The notes under the pieces: generated by a model
Told to the model about the DNA's origin: nothing
The model's input: only the letters and a program-made list of their open reading frames with translations
Database searches by the model: none
Assembly (NCBI GenBank): GCA_038227745.1
Contig: JBBRPS010000440.1
Coordinates: 1-8,661, forward strand
Source: DASPXY01 sp038227745
Lineage (GTDB): Bacteria > Planctomycetota > Planctomycetia > Gemmatales > Gemmataceae
Reading direction: 5' to 3'
Length of the DNA stretch: 8,661 bases
Part shown: in pieces, positions 1-5,309 of the stretch
Position numbering within the stretch: the stretch's first letter is position 1
Layout: each line of letters begins with the position of its first letter
Position numbers and translations under genes: made by a program

Positions 1-58
1 CGTGTGCCGCCCAGAATCGGTCGCTGCCAATCGGCCCGCTAACGTGGTTGCGGTCGGT

Positions 59-179
59 CCGCCCGGGGTTCCGAAGACTCCACCCCGGGCTCTATTCGCA
101 GACAACCCGGGATGACCGTCGGTGCGCCCGTGGGATCCCCGACTAGAGCCCGGGGTGGAGTCTTCGGAACCCCGGGCGG
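59..179. repeat. REP-like palindromic element, copy A
   Basis: Two 40-nt arms (59-98 and 140-179) are reverse complements with a single mismatch, around a 41-nt loop (99-139). The arms contain CCGCCCGGGGTTCCGAAGAC and its complement. Two further copies lie on the other side of the transposase gene at 747-850 and 890-1008, so the three bracket it, as REP elements do around RAYT genes. The loop differs from the other copies at several bases, so this copy diverged independently. It lies 66 bp beyond the stop codon of the transposase and could also act as an RNA hairpin at the end of that transcript. Positions 1-58 and 180-245 show nothing I can identify. Confidence 0.85.
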
Positions 180-245
180 GTGGACGGGCCGCGCGCGGCG
201 GATCCGCAACCCAGAGCGGGACGGCGTGCGCCTGCCGCAGACGCC

Positions 246-701
246 TCAATCCCACAACTCCTCCTCGCGGAACGGGAGGTTATGCGCCTTGAGCAGGGCG
301 ATGAACTCCTTCTGAAACGGCCGCCTGCGGTGGTGCGCTTCCTGGTTCTCGATGTAGGCGCGCACCTTCTCCACCTGCGACTGGCTCACGCTGAACGCAC
401 CGTAGCCCGTCTGCCACGCGAAGTGCTCCAGGGCAGGGAACGTCCGGTGAATCCAGCCGGAGGAGTTCGCCTTGATGTGGCGGACGACATCCGAGAGGGC
501 CTGGTCCTGCCTGAGCTTGGCCAGAATATGCACGTGGTCGGGCATGCCGTTGACGAGCAACGCGATGCCCTCCACCCCTCGAACCAGCCCGCCGAGGTAG
601 GCGAACACCCGGGGCCGCATGTCCTCGTCGAGCCAGGGCTGGCGCTCCTTGGTGGAGAAGACGACGTGATACAGGAGGTTCGTGAACGAGTGCGACGACA
701 T
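246..701 (-). CDS. REP-associated / IS200-like Y1 transposase (RAYT)
   Basis: This is a 151-residue single-strand DNA transposase of the HUH Y1 family (Transposase_17, IS200-like). Such enzymes cut and rejoin single-stranded DNA at hairpins through a 5'-phosphotyrosine intermediate. Visible motifs are the N-terminal YHVVFSTKERQPWL (residues 11-24), the HUH metal-binding pair HVH (56-58, in GMPDHVHIL), GYGAFSVS (99-106), and the catalytic helix YIENQ with Tyr116 and Gln120. Length and motifs are complete, so the enzyme may be active. The ATG at 701 is supported by an AGGGAG Shine-Dalgarno sequence about 8 nt upstream. The gene is alone, with no tnpB partner. The palindromic repeats on both sides make a RAYT/REP unit more likely than a classical IS605 insertion. 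I cannot tell from one locus whether this protein mobilises these particular repeats. Confidence 0.93.
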   Translation of the reverse strand: MSSHSFTNLLYHVVFSTKERQPWLDEDMRPRVFAYLGGLVRGVEGIALLVNGMPDHVHILAKLRQDQALSDVVRHIKANSSGWIHRTFPALEHFAWQTGYGAFSVSQSQVEKVRAYIENQEAHHRRRPFQKEFIALLKAHNLPFREEELWD

Positions 702-746
702 GGTAGGGTCTCCCTGGCCTCCGCTCTGCCCGACTTGGGCGAAGGT

Positions 747-850
747 CCGCCCGGGGTTCCGAAGACTCCACCCCGGGCTCTAGTCGCAGACAACCCAGGA
801 TGACCGTTGGTGTGCCCGTAGGGTCCCCGACTAGAGCCCGGGGTGGAGTC
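747..850. repeat. REP-like palindromic element, copy B (one arm truncated)
   Basis: The left arm is full length (747-786), but the right arm (828-850) stops after GGAGTC and pairs over only 23 bp (764-786 with 828-850). Positions 749-850 are identical, base for base, to 890-991 of copy C over 102 nt. This indicates very recent duplication. It lies 46 bp upstream of the transposase start codon, so it is also in the leader or promoter region of that gene. Confidence 0.87.
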
Positions 851-889
851 CGCCCGGGGTTGCGAAGAATCCACCCCGGCGGCGCTCAA
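849..889. repeat. Degenerate REP arm fragment
   Basis: Directly after the broken right arm of copy B, CCGCCCGGGGTTGCGAAGAA and the following CCACCCCGG resemble the left arm with substitutions and then decay into GGCGGCGCTCAA. This looks like the scar of an earlier copy into which, or beside which, another copy inserted. It is short and could not form its own hairpin. Confidence 0.6.
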
Positions 890-1008
890 GCCCGGGGTTC
901 CGAAGACTCCACCCCGGGCTCTAGTCGCAGACAACCCAGGATGACCGTTGGTGTGCCCGTAGGGTCCCCGACTAGAGCCCGGGGTGGAGTCTTCGGAACC
1001 CCGGGCGG
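890..1008. repeat. REP-like palindromic element, copy C
   Basis: Arms 890-927 and 969-1006 are perfect 38-nt inverted repeats around a 41-nt loop identical to that of copy B. The right end (1008) abuts the last native codons of the DUF7689-like gene on the minus strand, so this copy marks the breakpoint that removed that gene's C-terminus. Confidence 0.88.
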
Positions 1009-1372
1009 ACTCATGTTCGAGGTCCTCCGCCGGCCCCAACTTGCTCGTCCAGCGGCCGCTCGGGAGCTGCCGTGCCGCATGCGTGGGCGTGTCCTCCCGT
1101 GCGTAGAGGGCCACCTTCTGCCAGCCGGCCTCCAGTTCCGCCGTCGCACAGGGCTCGTAACGCAGTGTCCGAAAGGCGTGGACGAACGCAGCCACCGTCT
1201 CTTCGCGCGGCACGTCCGCGGGCCAGTGGCCGACCCCATCCTCATCGGGCCACCACCAGGCCGACACGACTTCCGCCGCCCAGGCGATGCAGTTGTAGCG
1301 GGTACTGGGCGGGCTGGTGATCGAGTGGGACGAGCCTGCCAGCCCGGGGAAGCACTCCGGGGGAACCGCCAT
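1007..1372 (-). pseudogene. DUF7689-like protein, C-terminus replaced by REP array
   Basis: The native reading runs for about 121 residues from the ATG at 1372. That start follows the upstream gene's TGA by one base and has a GGGGGG run just before it; an in-frame ATG at 1384 is the alternative. Recognisable segments are PPECFPGL, the block RYNCIAWAA with Cys28, AWWWP (38-42), HWPADVPREET, KVALYA, and THAARQLPSGRWTSKLG (97-113) ending in EDLEH. In relatives, as I remember the family, a further ~20-30 residues follow; here the frame instead runs into REP copy C and stays open through copies C and B and part of the transposase region to a stop at 386. The family function is unknown to me. The Cys in an NC-aromatic context plus a later conserved His is reminiscent of papain-like or NlpC/P60 hydrolases, which is inference only. 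A read-through product with a repeat-encoded tail is possible, but loss of function is more likely. Confidence 0.65.
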
Positions 1373-1373
1373 G

Positions 1374-1796
1374 TCACCCCCCATACCCTTGCTGCCGCCC
1401 CCAGGCCAGCCAGTCCCGGGCCATGGCGTCGAGGTCGCCTCGGCTCTCCGGCCGGACGGGGTCGGTTCCGGCGAGCTGCTTCAGGGCGCGGAACCAGTGG
1501 TCCGGTTCCCGCTCCAGTTCGGCAAGCAGCCACGGAAGGGCACGGCGACCGAGGGCGATGATCTCGTGGTAGGCCGGGTGATCGGTCAGGCGCGTGCTCG
1601 AAGAGTGGGGCAAGCGTTCCGCCTTCCAGCGGGCGGCCAGCCGGCGGAAACGCTCCTGGTCGCGTTCGTCCTCGACCCGCAGCCGTTCCAGCACGGCGAC
1701 GACGTAATCGCCGGCGTTCGGGTAGCCTTCGAGCGCCGAGCGGGTCGCCACGTAACGGTGCAGCGGTTCGGGGAGTTGCAGATCGAGCTTGCTCAT
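1374..1796 (-). CDS. Ribbon-helix-helix N-terminus fused to a conserved small domain, function unknown
   Basis: This encodes a 140-residue protein. Residues 3-48 (LDLQLPEPLHRYVATRSALE through VAVLERLRVED) look like a ParD/CopG-type ribbon-helix-helix DNA-binding segment: a short strand followed by two helices. Residues 73-138 form a second conserved block, HPAYHEIIALGRRALPWLL, then PDHWFRALKQLAGTDPV and MARDWLAWGRQQGY. I recall this block as a stand-alone protein encoded beside DUF7689-like genes in other bacteria. The ATG at 1796 is chosen over an earlier start at 1847 because GGAGGT lies 4-5 nt upstream. The next gene begins one base after this stop, so the two are almost certainly co-translated. 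The pairing of a DNA-binding protein with a small partner resembles a toxin-antitoxin layout, but nothing in the sequence proves it. Confidence 0.75.
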   Translation of the reverse strand: MSKLDLQLPEPLHRYVATRSALEGYPNAGDYVVAVLERLRVEDERDQERFRRLAARWKAERLPHSSSTRLTDHPAYHEIIALGRRALPWLLAELEREPDHWFRALKQLAGTDPVRPESRGDLDAMARDWLAWGRQQGYGG

Positions 1797-1908
1797 CGCG
1801 ACCTCCGCCACGACGCGGGAGTTCCCTCCAGGATAGGACCTCGGCAAGTTCCGGTTCGATGCGCGTCAGACGGGTTTCCCGTTGTTCGGGGTTGTCGGCA
1901 TGAGTGTC

Positions 1909-1937
1909 ATTATCGTCCGGGGACAAAGCAGAGACAA
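1909..1937 (-). promoter_or_regulatory. Candidate sigma-70 promoter for the RHH/DUF7689 operon
   Basis: On the minus strand TTGTCT (1937-1932) is followed after exactly 17 nt by GATAAT (1914-1909). These match the -35 consensus at 4 of 6 bases and the -10 consensus at 5 of 6. Transcription would begin near 1902, giving a leader of about 105 nt before the ATG at 1796. The spacing and direction fit, but it is a motif match only. Confidence 0.4.
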
Positions 1938-2013
1938 GAGCAGAGGTCGCACGGCATCAAACCCCGCAACGGCTGCGTGGTCTTCGCCGACGAGAAAGGC
2001 ATCCTGGCCATGG

Positions 2014-2204
2014 ATATACTCGACGCGGGACAACCTGACACAAGCCCGAAGCGCCAGCGAGGGCGAAGGCCGGACAGGATTGTGGGGCAAGTTGGTAACT
2101 TGCCTTCGCCCGGCAAGTTACCAACTTGCCCCACAGTCCTGTCCAACCATGGCCCCTCGCTGGCGCGTCGGGCTTGTGTCCGATCTCCCCGCGGCGAGTA
2201 TAAT
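2014..2204. repeat. Second palindromic repeat family (~190 bp)
   Basis: The two halves are imperfect reverse complements of each other. The outer arms share ATACTCG-CGCGGG and CACAAGCCCGA-GCGCCAGCGAGG. The inner arms 2072-2104 and 2112-2144 (33 nt, one mismatch) enclose a 7-nt loop. Each inner arm is itself partly palindromic (GCAAGTT-GGT-AACTTGC), so a branched cruciform or RNA structure is possible. The sequence is unrelated to the REP copies at 59-1008. I recognise the CACAAGCCCGA-CGCCAGCGAGG block as a common interspersed repeat of Gemmata-like planctomycetes; that is memory, not a search. No transposase of its own is present. Confidence 0.8.
2174..2204 (+). promoter_or_regulatory. Candidate promoter for senAB at the edge of the repeat
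   Basis: A perfect TATAAT lies at 2199-2204 in a GC-rich setting, the only such box I see upstream of senA. A weak -35 (TTGTGT, 2174-2179) sits 19 nt upstream, longer than ideal. The box coincides with the outer end of the palindromic repeat, so the repeat may have supplied it. It would give a leader of about 100 nt before the ATG at 2310. Confidence 0.4.
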
Positions 2205-2309
2205 TCCCGCTTATGAGGCCGCCGCCCCTTATCAACCGGGACGCGGTACGATTCCCCACGCCCTCGCGTAGCCTATCCTGGGGCCTCCGCGTGGCCCCAC
2301 TCGGGCTGC

Positions 2310-3632
2310 ATGATGGAGGCTGCCTTGAACCTTCTCCGTTACGAGTCCGCTCAGGGCGGTTCCCGCCTGCCGCCGACGCCGGACGTCCTGGCCGCGTGGG
2401 TTCAGAACGCCCGCCGCCGCACCCTCGAACTGATCGCCGACCTGAGCGACGAGCAATTGCTGGGCCAGCACCTGCCGACCGTGAACCCACTGCTCTGGGA
2501 GATCGGCCACGTCGCCTGGTTCCAGGAGAGGTGGGTGCTGCGCCGCATCGGCCGGCCGTCACTGCGGCGCGACGCCGACGCGCTGTACGACTCCGCCGCG
2601 GTGGCCCACGACACGCGCTGGGACCTGGCGCTGCCGCCGCGGCGCGAGACGCTCCGCTACCTGGCCGCGGTTGAGCAGCAGGTCCTGGAGCGACTGGCGC
2701 GCCGCCCGGCCCCCGACGAGCTCTATTTCATGCAGCTGGCCCTCTTCCACGAGGACATGCACACCGAGGCGTTCACCTACACCCGTCAGGCGCTGGGGTA
2801 TCCCGCCCCGCGCCTGCCCGGCCCCGCCGCCCCTGTGGGCGGGGACGCACCGTGGGGCGGCGACGTGCCGGTCGAAGGGGGTATGTTCCCGCTCGGCGCG
2901 GAAGCGGGTGAGCCGTTCGTTTTCGATAACGAGAAGTGGATACACCCGGTCCGGTTAAGGCCCTTCGCCATCGCCCGGGCACCGGTGACCCAGGCGGAGT
3001 TCGCGGCCTTCGTCGAGGACGGAGGCTATACCCGCCGCGAGTTGTGGGGGGCCGCGGGCTGGGCCTGGCGCGAGCGCGCGGCGGTGGACCAACCGCTCTA
3101 CTGGCGGCGCGCGGGGGGCGGTTGGCAGCGGCGCGACTTCGACCGCTGGACGCCGCTGGAGCCCCACCGGCCGGTCGTCCACGTCAGCTGGTACGAGGCC
3201 GGGGCCTACTGCCGCTGGGCGGGCCGCCGCCTGCCGACGGAGGCCGAGTGGGAGGCGGCGGCCGCGGCGGGCGGCGGGCGCAAGCGCCGCTTCCCCTGGG
3301 GCGAGGCCGGGCCGACGCCGGAGCGGGCCAACCTGGACGGACGGGCCCTGGGCTGCGTGGGCGTTGCGGCCCATGCGGCGGGCGACAGCCCGTGCGGCTG
3401 CCGGCAGCTGATCGGGAACGTCTGGGAGTGGACGGCCGACGACTTCCAGCCCTACCCCGGCTTCGTCCTCGACCCTTACAAGGAATACTCGGCGCCGTGG
3501 TTCGGCGACCACAAGGTGCTGCGCGGCGGCTGCTGGGCGACGGCCGGCAGGCTGCTGCGCAACACCTGGCGCAATTTCTACAAGCCCGACCGCCGCGACG
3601 TGTTCGCCGGCTTCCGGACGTGCAGCCCATGA
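2310..3632 (+). CDS. senA: Selenoneine synthase (EgtB-like, SenA)
   Basis: This encodes a 440-residue non-heme iron enzyme of the EgtB/formylglycine-generating-enzyme class. In the known pathway SenA uses oxygen to couple the seleno-sugar made by SenB to hercynine, leading to selenoneine. The N-terminal DinB-like half carries the iron ligands His67 (EIGHVAWFQE) and the HX3HXE motif HEDMHTE (147-153). The C-terminal FGE-sulfatase domain (~182-440) shows VTQAEFAAFVEDGGY, HVSWYEAGAYCRWAGRRLPT (291-310), GNVWEWTADDFQPYPG and LRGGCW. It is assigned to SenA rather than EgtB because a SenB gene overlaps its stop by 4 bp and there is no egtD nearby. The start is uncertain: ATG 2310 and ATG 2313 have no clear Shine-Dalgarno sequence, whereas GGAGG at 2315-2319 sits 5 nt before an in-frame TTG at 2325. 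The hercynine-forming methyltransferase must be encoded elsewhere, if at all. Confidence 0.88.
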   Translation: MMEAALNLLRYESAQGGSRLPPTPDVLAAWVQNARRRTLELIADLSDEQLLGQHLPTVNPLLWEIGHVAWFQERWVLRRIGRPSLRRDADALYDSAAVAHDTRWDLALPPRRETLRYLAAVEQQVLERLARRPAPDELYFMQLALFHEDMHTEAFTYTRQALGYPAPRLPGPAAPVGGDAPWGGDVPVEGGMFPLGAEAGEPFVFDNEKWIHPVRLRPFAIARAPVTQAEFAAFVEDGGYTRRELWGAAGWAWRERAAVDQPLYWRRAGGGWQRRDFDRWTPLEPHRPVVHVSWYEAGAYCRWAGRRLPTEAEWEAAAAAGGGRKRRFPWGEAGPTPERANLDGRALGCVGVAAHAAGDSPCGCRQLIGNVWEWTADDFQPYPGFVLDPYKEYSAPWFGDHKVLRGGCWATAGRLLRNTWRNFYKPDRRDVFAGFRTCSP

Positions 3633-4588
3633 CCATGAAGGTGTGCCTGGTCACCCCCGCGCCGCCCGCGTCGCGCAGCGGCAACCGCGTCACCGCGCTG
3701 CGCTGGGCGCGCATCCTGCGCGACCTGGGCCGGCGCGTGACGGTGGTCCAGGAGTACCGCGGCGAGCGCTGCGACGCGCTGGTGGCCCTGCACGCGGTCC
3801 GCAGTTTCCCGTCCCTGGAGCGCTACCGCTCGGCCCACCCCGACGGCCCGCTCGTGGTGACCCTGACCGGCACCGACGTGTACGGCTCCCTCCGCACCGA
3901 CGCGAAGGCCCGCCGGGCCCTGGAGTGGGCGACGCGCCTGGTCGTCCTCCAGCCGCAGGCCGTGGCGGAGTTGCCGGAGGGGGTAAGGGCCAGGGCGCGG
4001 GTGATCTACCAGTCCGTGCCGGCGCCGCGCGCGCGGCCCGCCCCCCGCACGGACGTCTTCGAGGTGTGCGTGCTGGGGCACCTGCGGCCGGTGAAGGACC
4101 CGTTCCGCACGGCCCTGGCGGCCCGGCTCCTGCCGCCGGCCTCGCGCGTGCGCGTGCTGCATTTGGGGGCGGCGCTGAGCGAGGAGATGGCCGAGCAGGC
4201 CCGCGGGGAGACCGTCGTCAACCCGCGCTACCGCTGGCTAGGGGAGGTGCCGCGCTGGCGGGCGTTGCGCCTGCTGTCGCGCTGCCGGCTGCTGGCGCTG
4301 ACGTCGGAGATGGAGGGCGGCGCCAACGTGGTTTCCGAGGCGCTGGCCGCGTCGGTGCCGGTGGTGTCGTCGCGGATCGCCGGCTCGATCGGGCTGCTGG
4401 GCGAGGGCTACCCGGGCTATTTCCCGGTCGGCGACACCGCGGCGCTGGCCCGGCTGCTGGGGCGGGCCGAGGCCGACGCGGGCTTCTACCGGGCGCTGCA
4501 CGAGTGGTGCGCCCGGCTGAGCCCCCTGGTCAACCCGGCGCGCGAGCGGCGGAGTTGGGAGGACCTGCTGCGCGAGTTGGGGTGCTAG
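3629..4588 (+). CDS. senB: Selenosugar synthase, glycosyltransferase family (SenB)
   Basis: This encodes a 319-residue GT4-like glycosyltransferase matching the selenoneine-cluster family that includes SenB. SenB is known to make a 1-seleno-sugar from selenophosphate and a UDP-N-acetylhexosamine. The first Rossmann domain begins MKVCLVTPAPPASRSGNRVT (3-22), with TLTGTDVY (78-85) following. The second domain starts at FEVCVLGHLRPVKDPFR (144-160) and holds the nucleotide-sugar loop EGGANVVSEAL with Glu229 and Glu237 in the GT4 E-x7-E spacing, then PGYFPVGDT (262-270). No signal peptide or membrane segment is seen, so it is cytosolic. The ATG at 3629 overlaps the senA TGA (ATGA), indicating translational coupling; an alternative ATG is at 3635. 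In many clusters senC (a SelD-like selenophosphate synthetase) is also present. It is absent here, and recombination remnants follow directly. Confidence 0.9.
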   Translation: MTMKVCLVTPAPPASRSGNRVTALRWARILRDLGRRVTVVQEYRGERCDALVALHAVRSFPSLERYRSAHPDGPLVVTLTGTDVYGSLRTDAKARRALEWATRLVVLQPQAVAELPEGVRARARVIYQSVPAPRARPAPRTDVFEVCVLGHLRPVKDPFRTALAARLLPPASRVRVLHLGAALSEEMAEQARGETVVNPRYRWLGEVPRWRALRLLSRCRLLALTSEMEGGANVVSEALAASVPVVSSRIAGSIGLLGEGYPGYFPVGDTAALARLLGRAEADAGFYRALHEWCARLSPLVNPARERRSWEDLLRELGC

Positions 4589-4631
4589 ATGACCGTTTGA
4601 CAAGTCAGCTGCCAGTGGCGTGGCGCCGTAG

Positions 4632-4648
4632 GGTGGGCACTGCCCACC
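4632..4648. repeat. Short GGTGGGC/GCCCACC hairpin
   Basis: A perfect 7-bp stem with a 3-nt loop lies 44 bp after the senB stop, inside the string TAGGGTGGGCACTGCCCACC. I recognise this string as a common interspersed motif in planctomycetes and other bacteria. No U-tract follows, so it is not a canonical intrinsic terminator, though it may stabilise the senAB transcript end. Confidence 0.5.
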
Positions 4649-4658
4649 AGTTCAAGTA

Positions 4659-4759
4659 ACAGGCTATTCGGAAAGTGGTCAGACGTAGTGTCTAACCCCT
4701 GAATTCCCAGCGTTTTTCCGCATCAGACGCCATGTCTGGTGGCTTTCCGGATAGCCTGT
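4659..4759. repeat. Palindromic element abutting the integrase fragment
   Basis: Arms 4659-4684 and 4734-4759 are inverted repeats. The outer 17 nt (ACAGGCTATTCGGAAAG against CTTTCCGGATAGCCTGT) have one mismatch, and the inner bases are partly matched down to the shared CAGAC/GTCTG. The 49-nt centre is AT-richer and contains AGCGTTTTTCC. Homology of the next gene to integron integrases begins almost exactly at the element's right edge, so its insertion, or recombination at it, probably removed that gene's 5' part. It has no coding capacity and no resemblance to the other two repeat families. Confidence 0.75.
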
Positions 4760-5309
4760 CAATGCCCTCGTGTTTCTGTACACGCAGGTTCTCGGACTGG
4801 AACTGGGCCGGCTCGACGCCGTCCGCGCCCGCCGGCCGAAACTTCTGCCGATCGTTCTGGCCGCCGAGGAAGTCCGCCGCGTCCTCGACGCCGTCGAAGG
4901 GGCGGAGGGCGTCTTTCGCCTCATGGCTGGCTTGCTCTACGGGGCGGGTCTGCGGCGACAGGAGTGCTGTCAGCTCCGCGTCCACGACCTCGATGCGCAG
5001 CGCGGGCAGATCGTCGTGCGCCACGGCAAGGGCGCCAAGGACCGCGTCGTCATGCTGCCGCGCTCCCTGCGGCCGGAACTGGAACGCCACCTCGCCCAGC
5101 GCTGCGCGCTGCACGAGCGCGACCTGGCGCGCGGCGTGGCCCGCGTGGCGCTGCCGAACGCCCTGGCGCGGAAATATCCGCGTGCTGCCCAGGAGTTCGG
5201 CTGGCAATTCGTCTTCGCCTCGCGGCAGTTGTCGCGCGACCCGCACACGGGGGACGTCGGCCGTCATCACGTCCACGAAGGCGCCCTGGCTGAAGCGCCA
5301 TCACCCTGA
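4755..5309 (+). pseudogene. Integron-type integrase (IntI-like tyrosine recombinase), fragment
   Basis: This is the central part of an IntI-like integrase. It starts at NALVFLYTQVLG, which corresponds to the end of the core-binding domain; the preceding in-frame codon region has a stop at 4752. Box I with the first catalytic Arg (GAGLRRQECCQLRV), the GKGAKDR hairpin lysine, and the IntI-specific insertion (LPNALARKYPRAAQEFGWQ, then FVFASR) and RHHVHEGAL follow. The reading then ends at a TGA (5307-5309). Roughly the first 100 residues and the whole C-terminal catalytic block (the HxLRH, LGH and Tyr boxes) are missing, so it cannot be an active recombinase. A GTG at 4770 gives the longest open stretch. 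The GC content resembles the flanking high-GC genes, unlike the recombinase that follows. Confidence 0.82.

Larger units (their letters stand above)
1797..2309. other. Divergent intergenic region
   Basis: About 510 bp lie between the minus-strand operon and senA. The region holds the candidate minus-strand promoter (1909-1937), the 2014-2204 palindromic repeat with its TATAAT, and a short GGGGCC/GGCCCC hairpin (2280-2298) just before senA. On the minus strand, 1800-1926 can be read from a TTG as a short acidic peptide (it includes RLTRIEPELAEVL), but this overlaps the RHH start in another frame and I do not recognise it. I see no convincing gene here. Confidence 0.6.

Noticed and set aside
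180..803. Long plus-strand ORF across the transposase
   Set aside because: It is antisense to a protein with clear HUH and Tyr motifs, has no recognisable domain, and starts inside a REP arm.
749..991. CRISPR-like repeats
   Set aside because: There are only two identical units, each over 100 nt and internally palindromic, with no spacers of regular size and no cas genes. They fit REP elements.
886..1926. 346-codon minus-strand ORF from a TTG
   Set aside because: It overlaps both better-supported genes in another frame and is Arg/Pro/Gly-rich, typical of a shadow frame in high-GC DNA. Only its first ~30 residues look ordinary, and I do not recognise them.
1317..2216. 299-codon plus-strand ORF
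   Set aside because: It is antisense to the RHH protein and reads through the 2014-2204 repeat. No start signal or family motif is seen.
2936..3628. Upstream extension of the senB frame inside senA
   Set aside because: It is an Arg/Gly-rich shadow of senA. SenB homology begins at MKVCLVTPAPP, right at the ATGA overlap.
2310..3632. Annotating the gene as ergothioneine synthase egtB
   Set aside because: The overlapping SenB gene and the absence of egtD or egtC nearby favour SenA. Sequence motifs alone would not separate the two with certainty.
4632..4648. Intrinsic terminator after senB
   Set aside because: The stem is good but only 7 bp and no T-run follows, and the sequence matches a common interspersed motif.
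4659..4759. attC-like recombination site beside the IntI fragment
   Set aside because: GTCTAAC at 4690-4696 fits the RYYYAAC box, but no GTTRRRY partner follows within about 150 nt, and the palindrome arms do not have the attC box arrangement.
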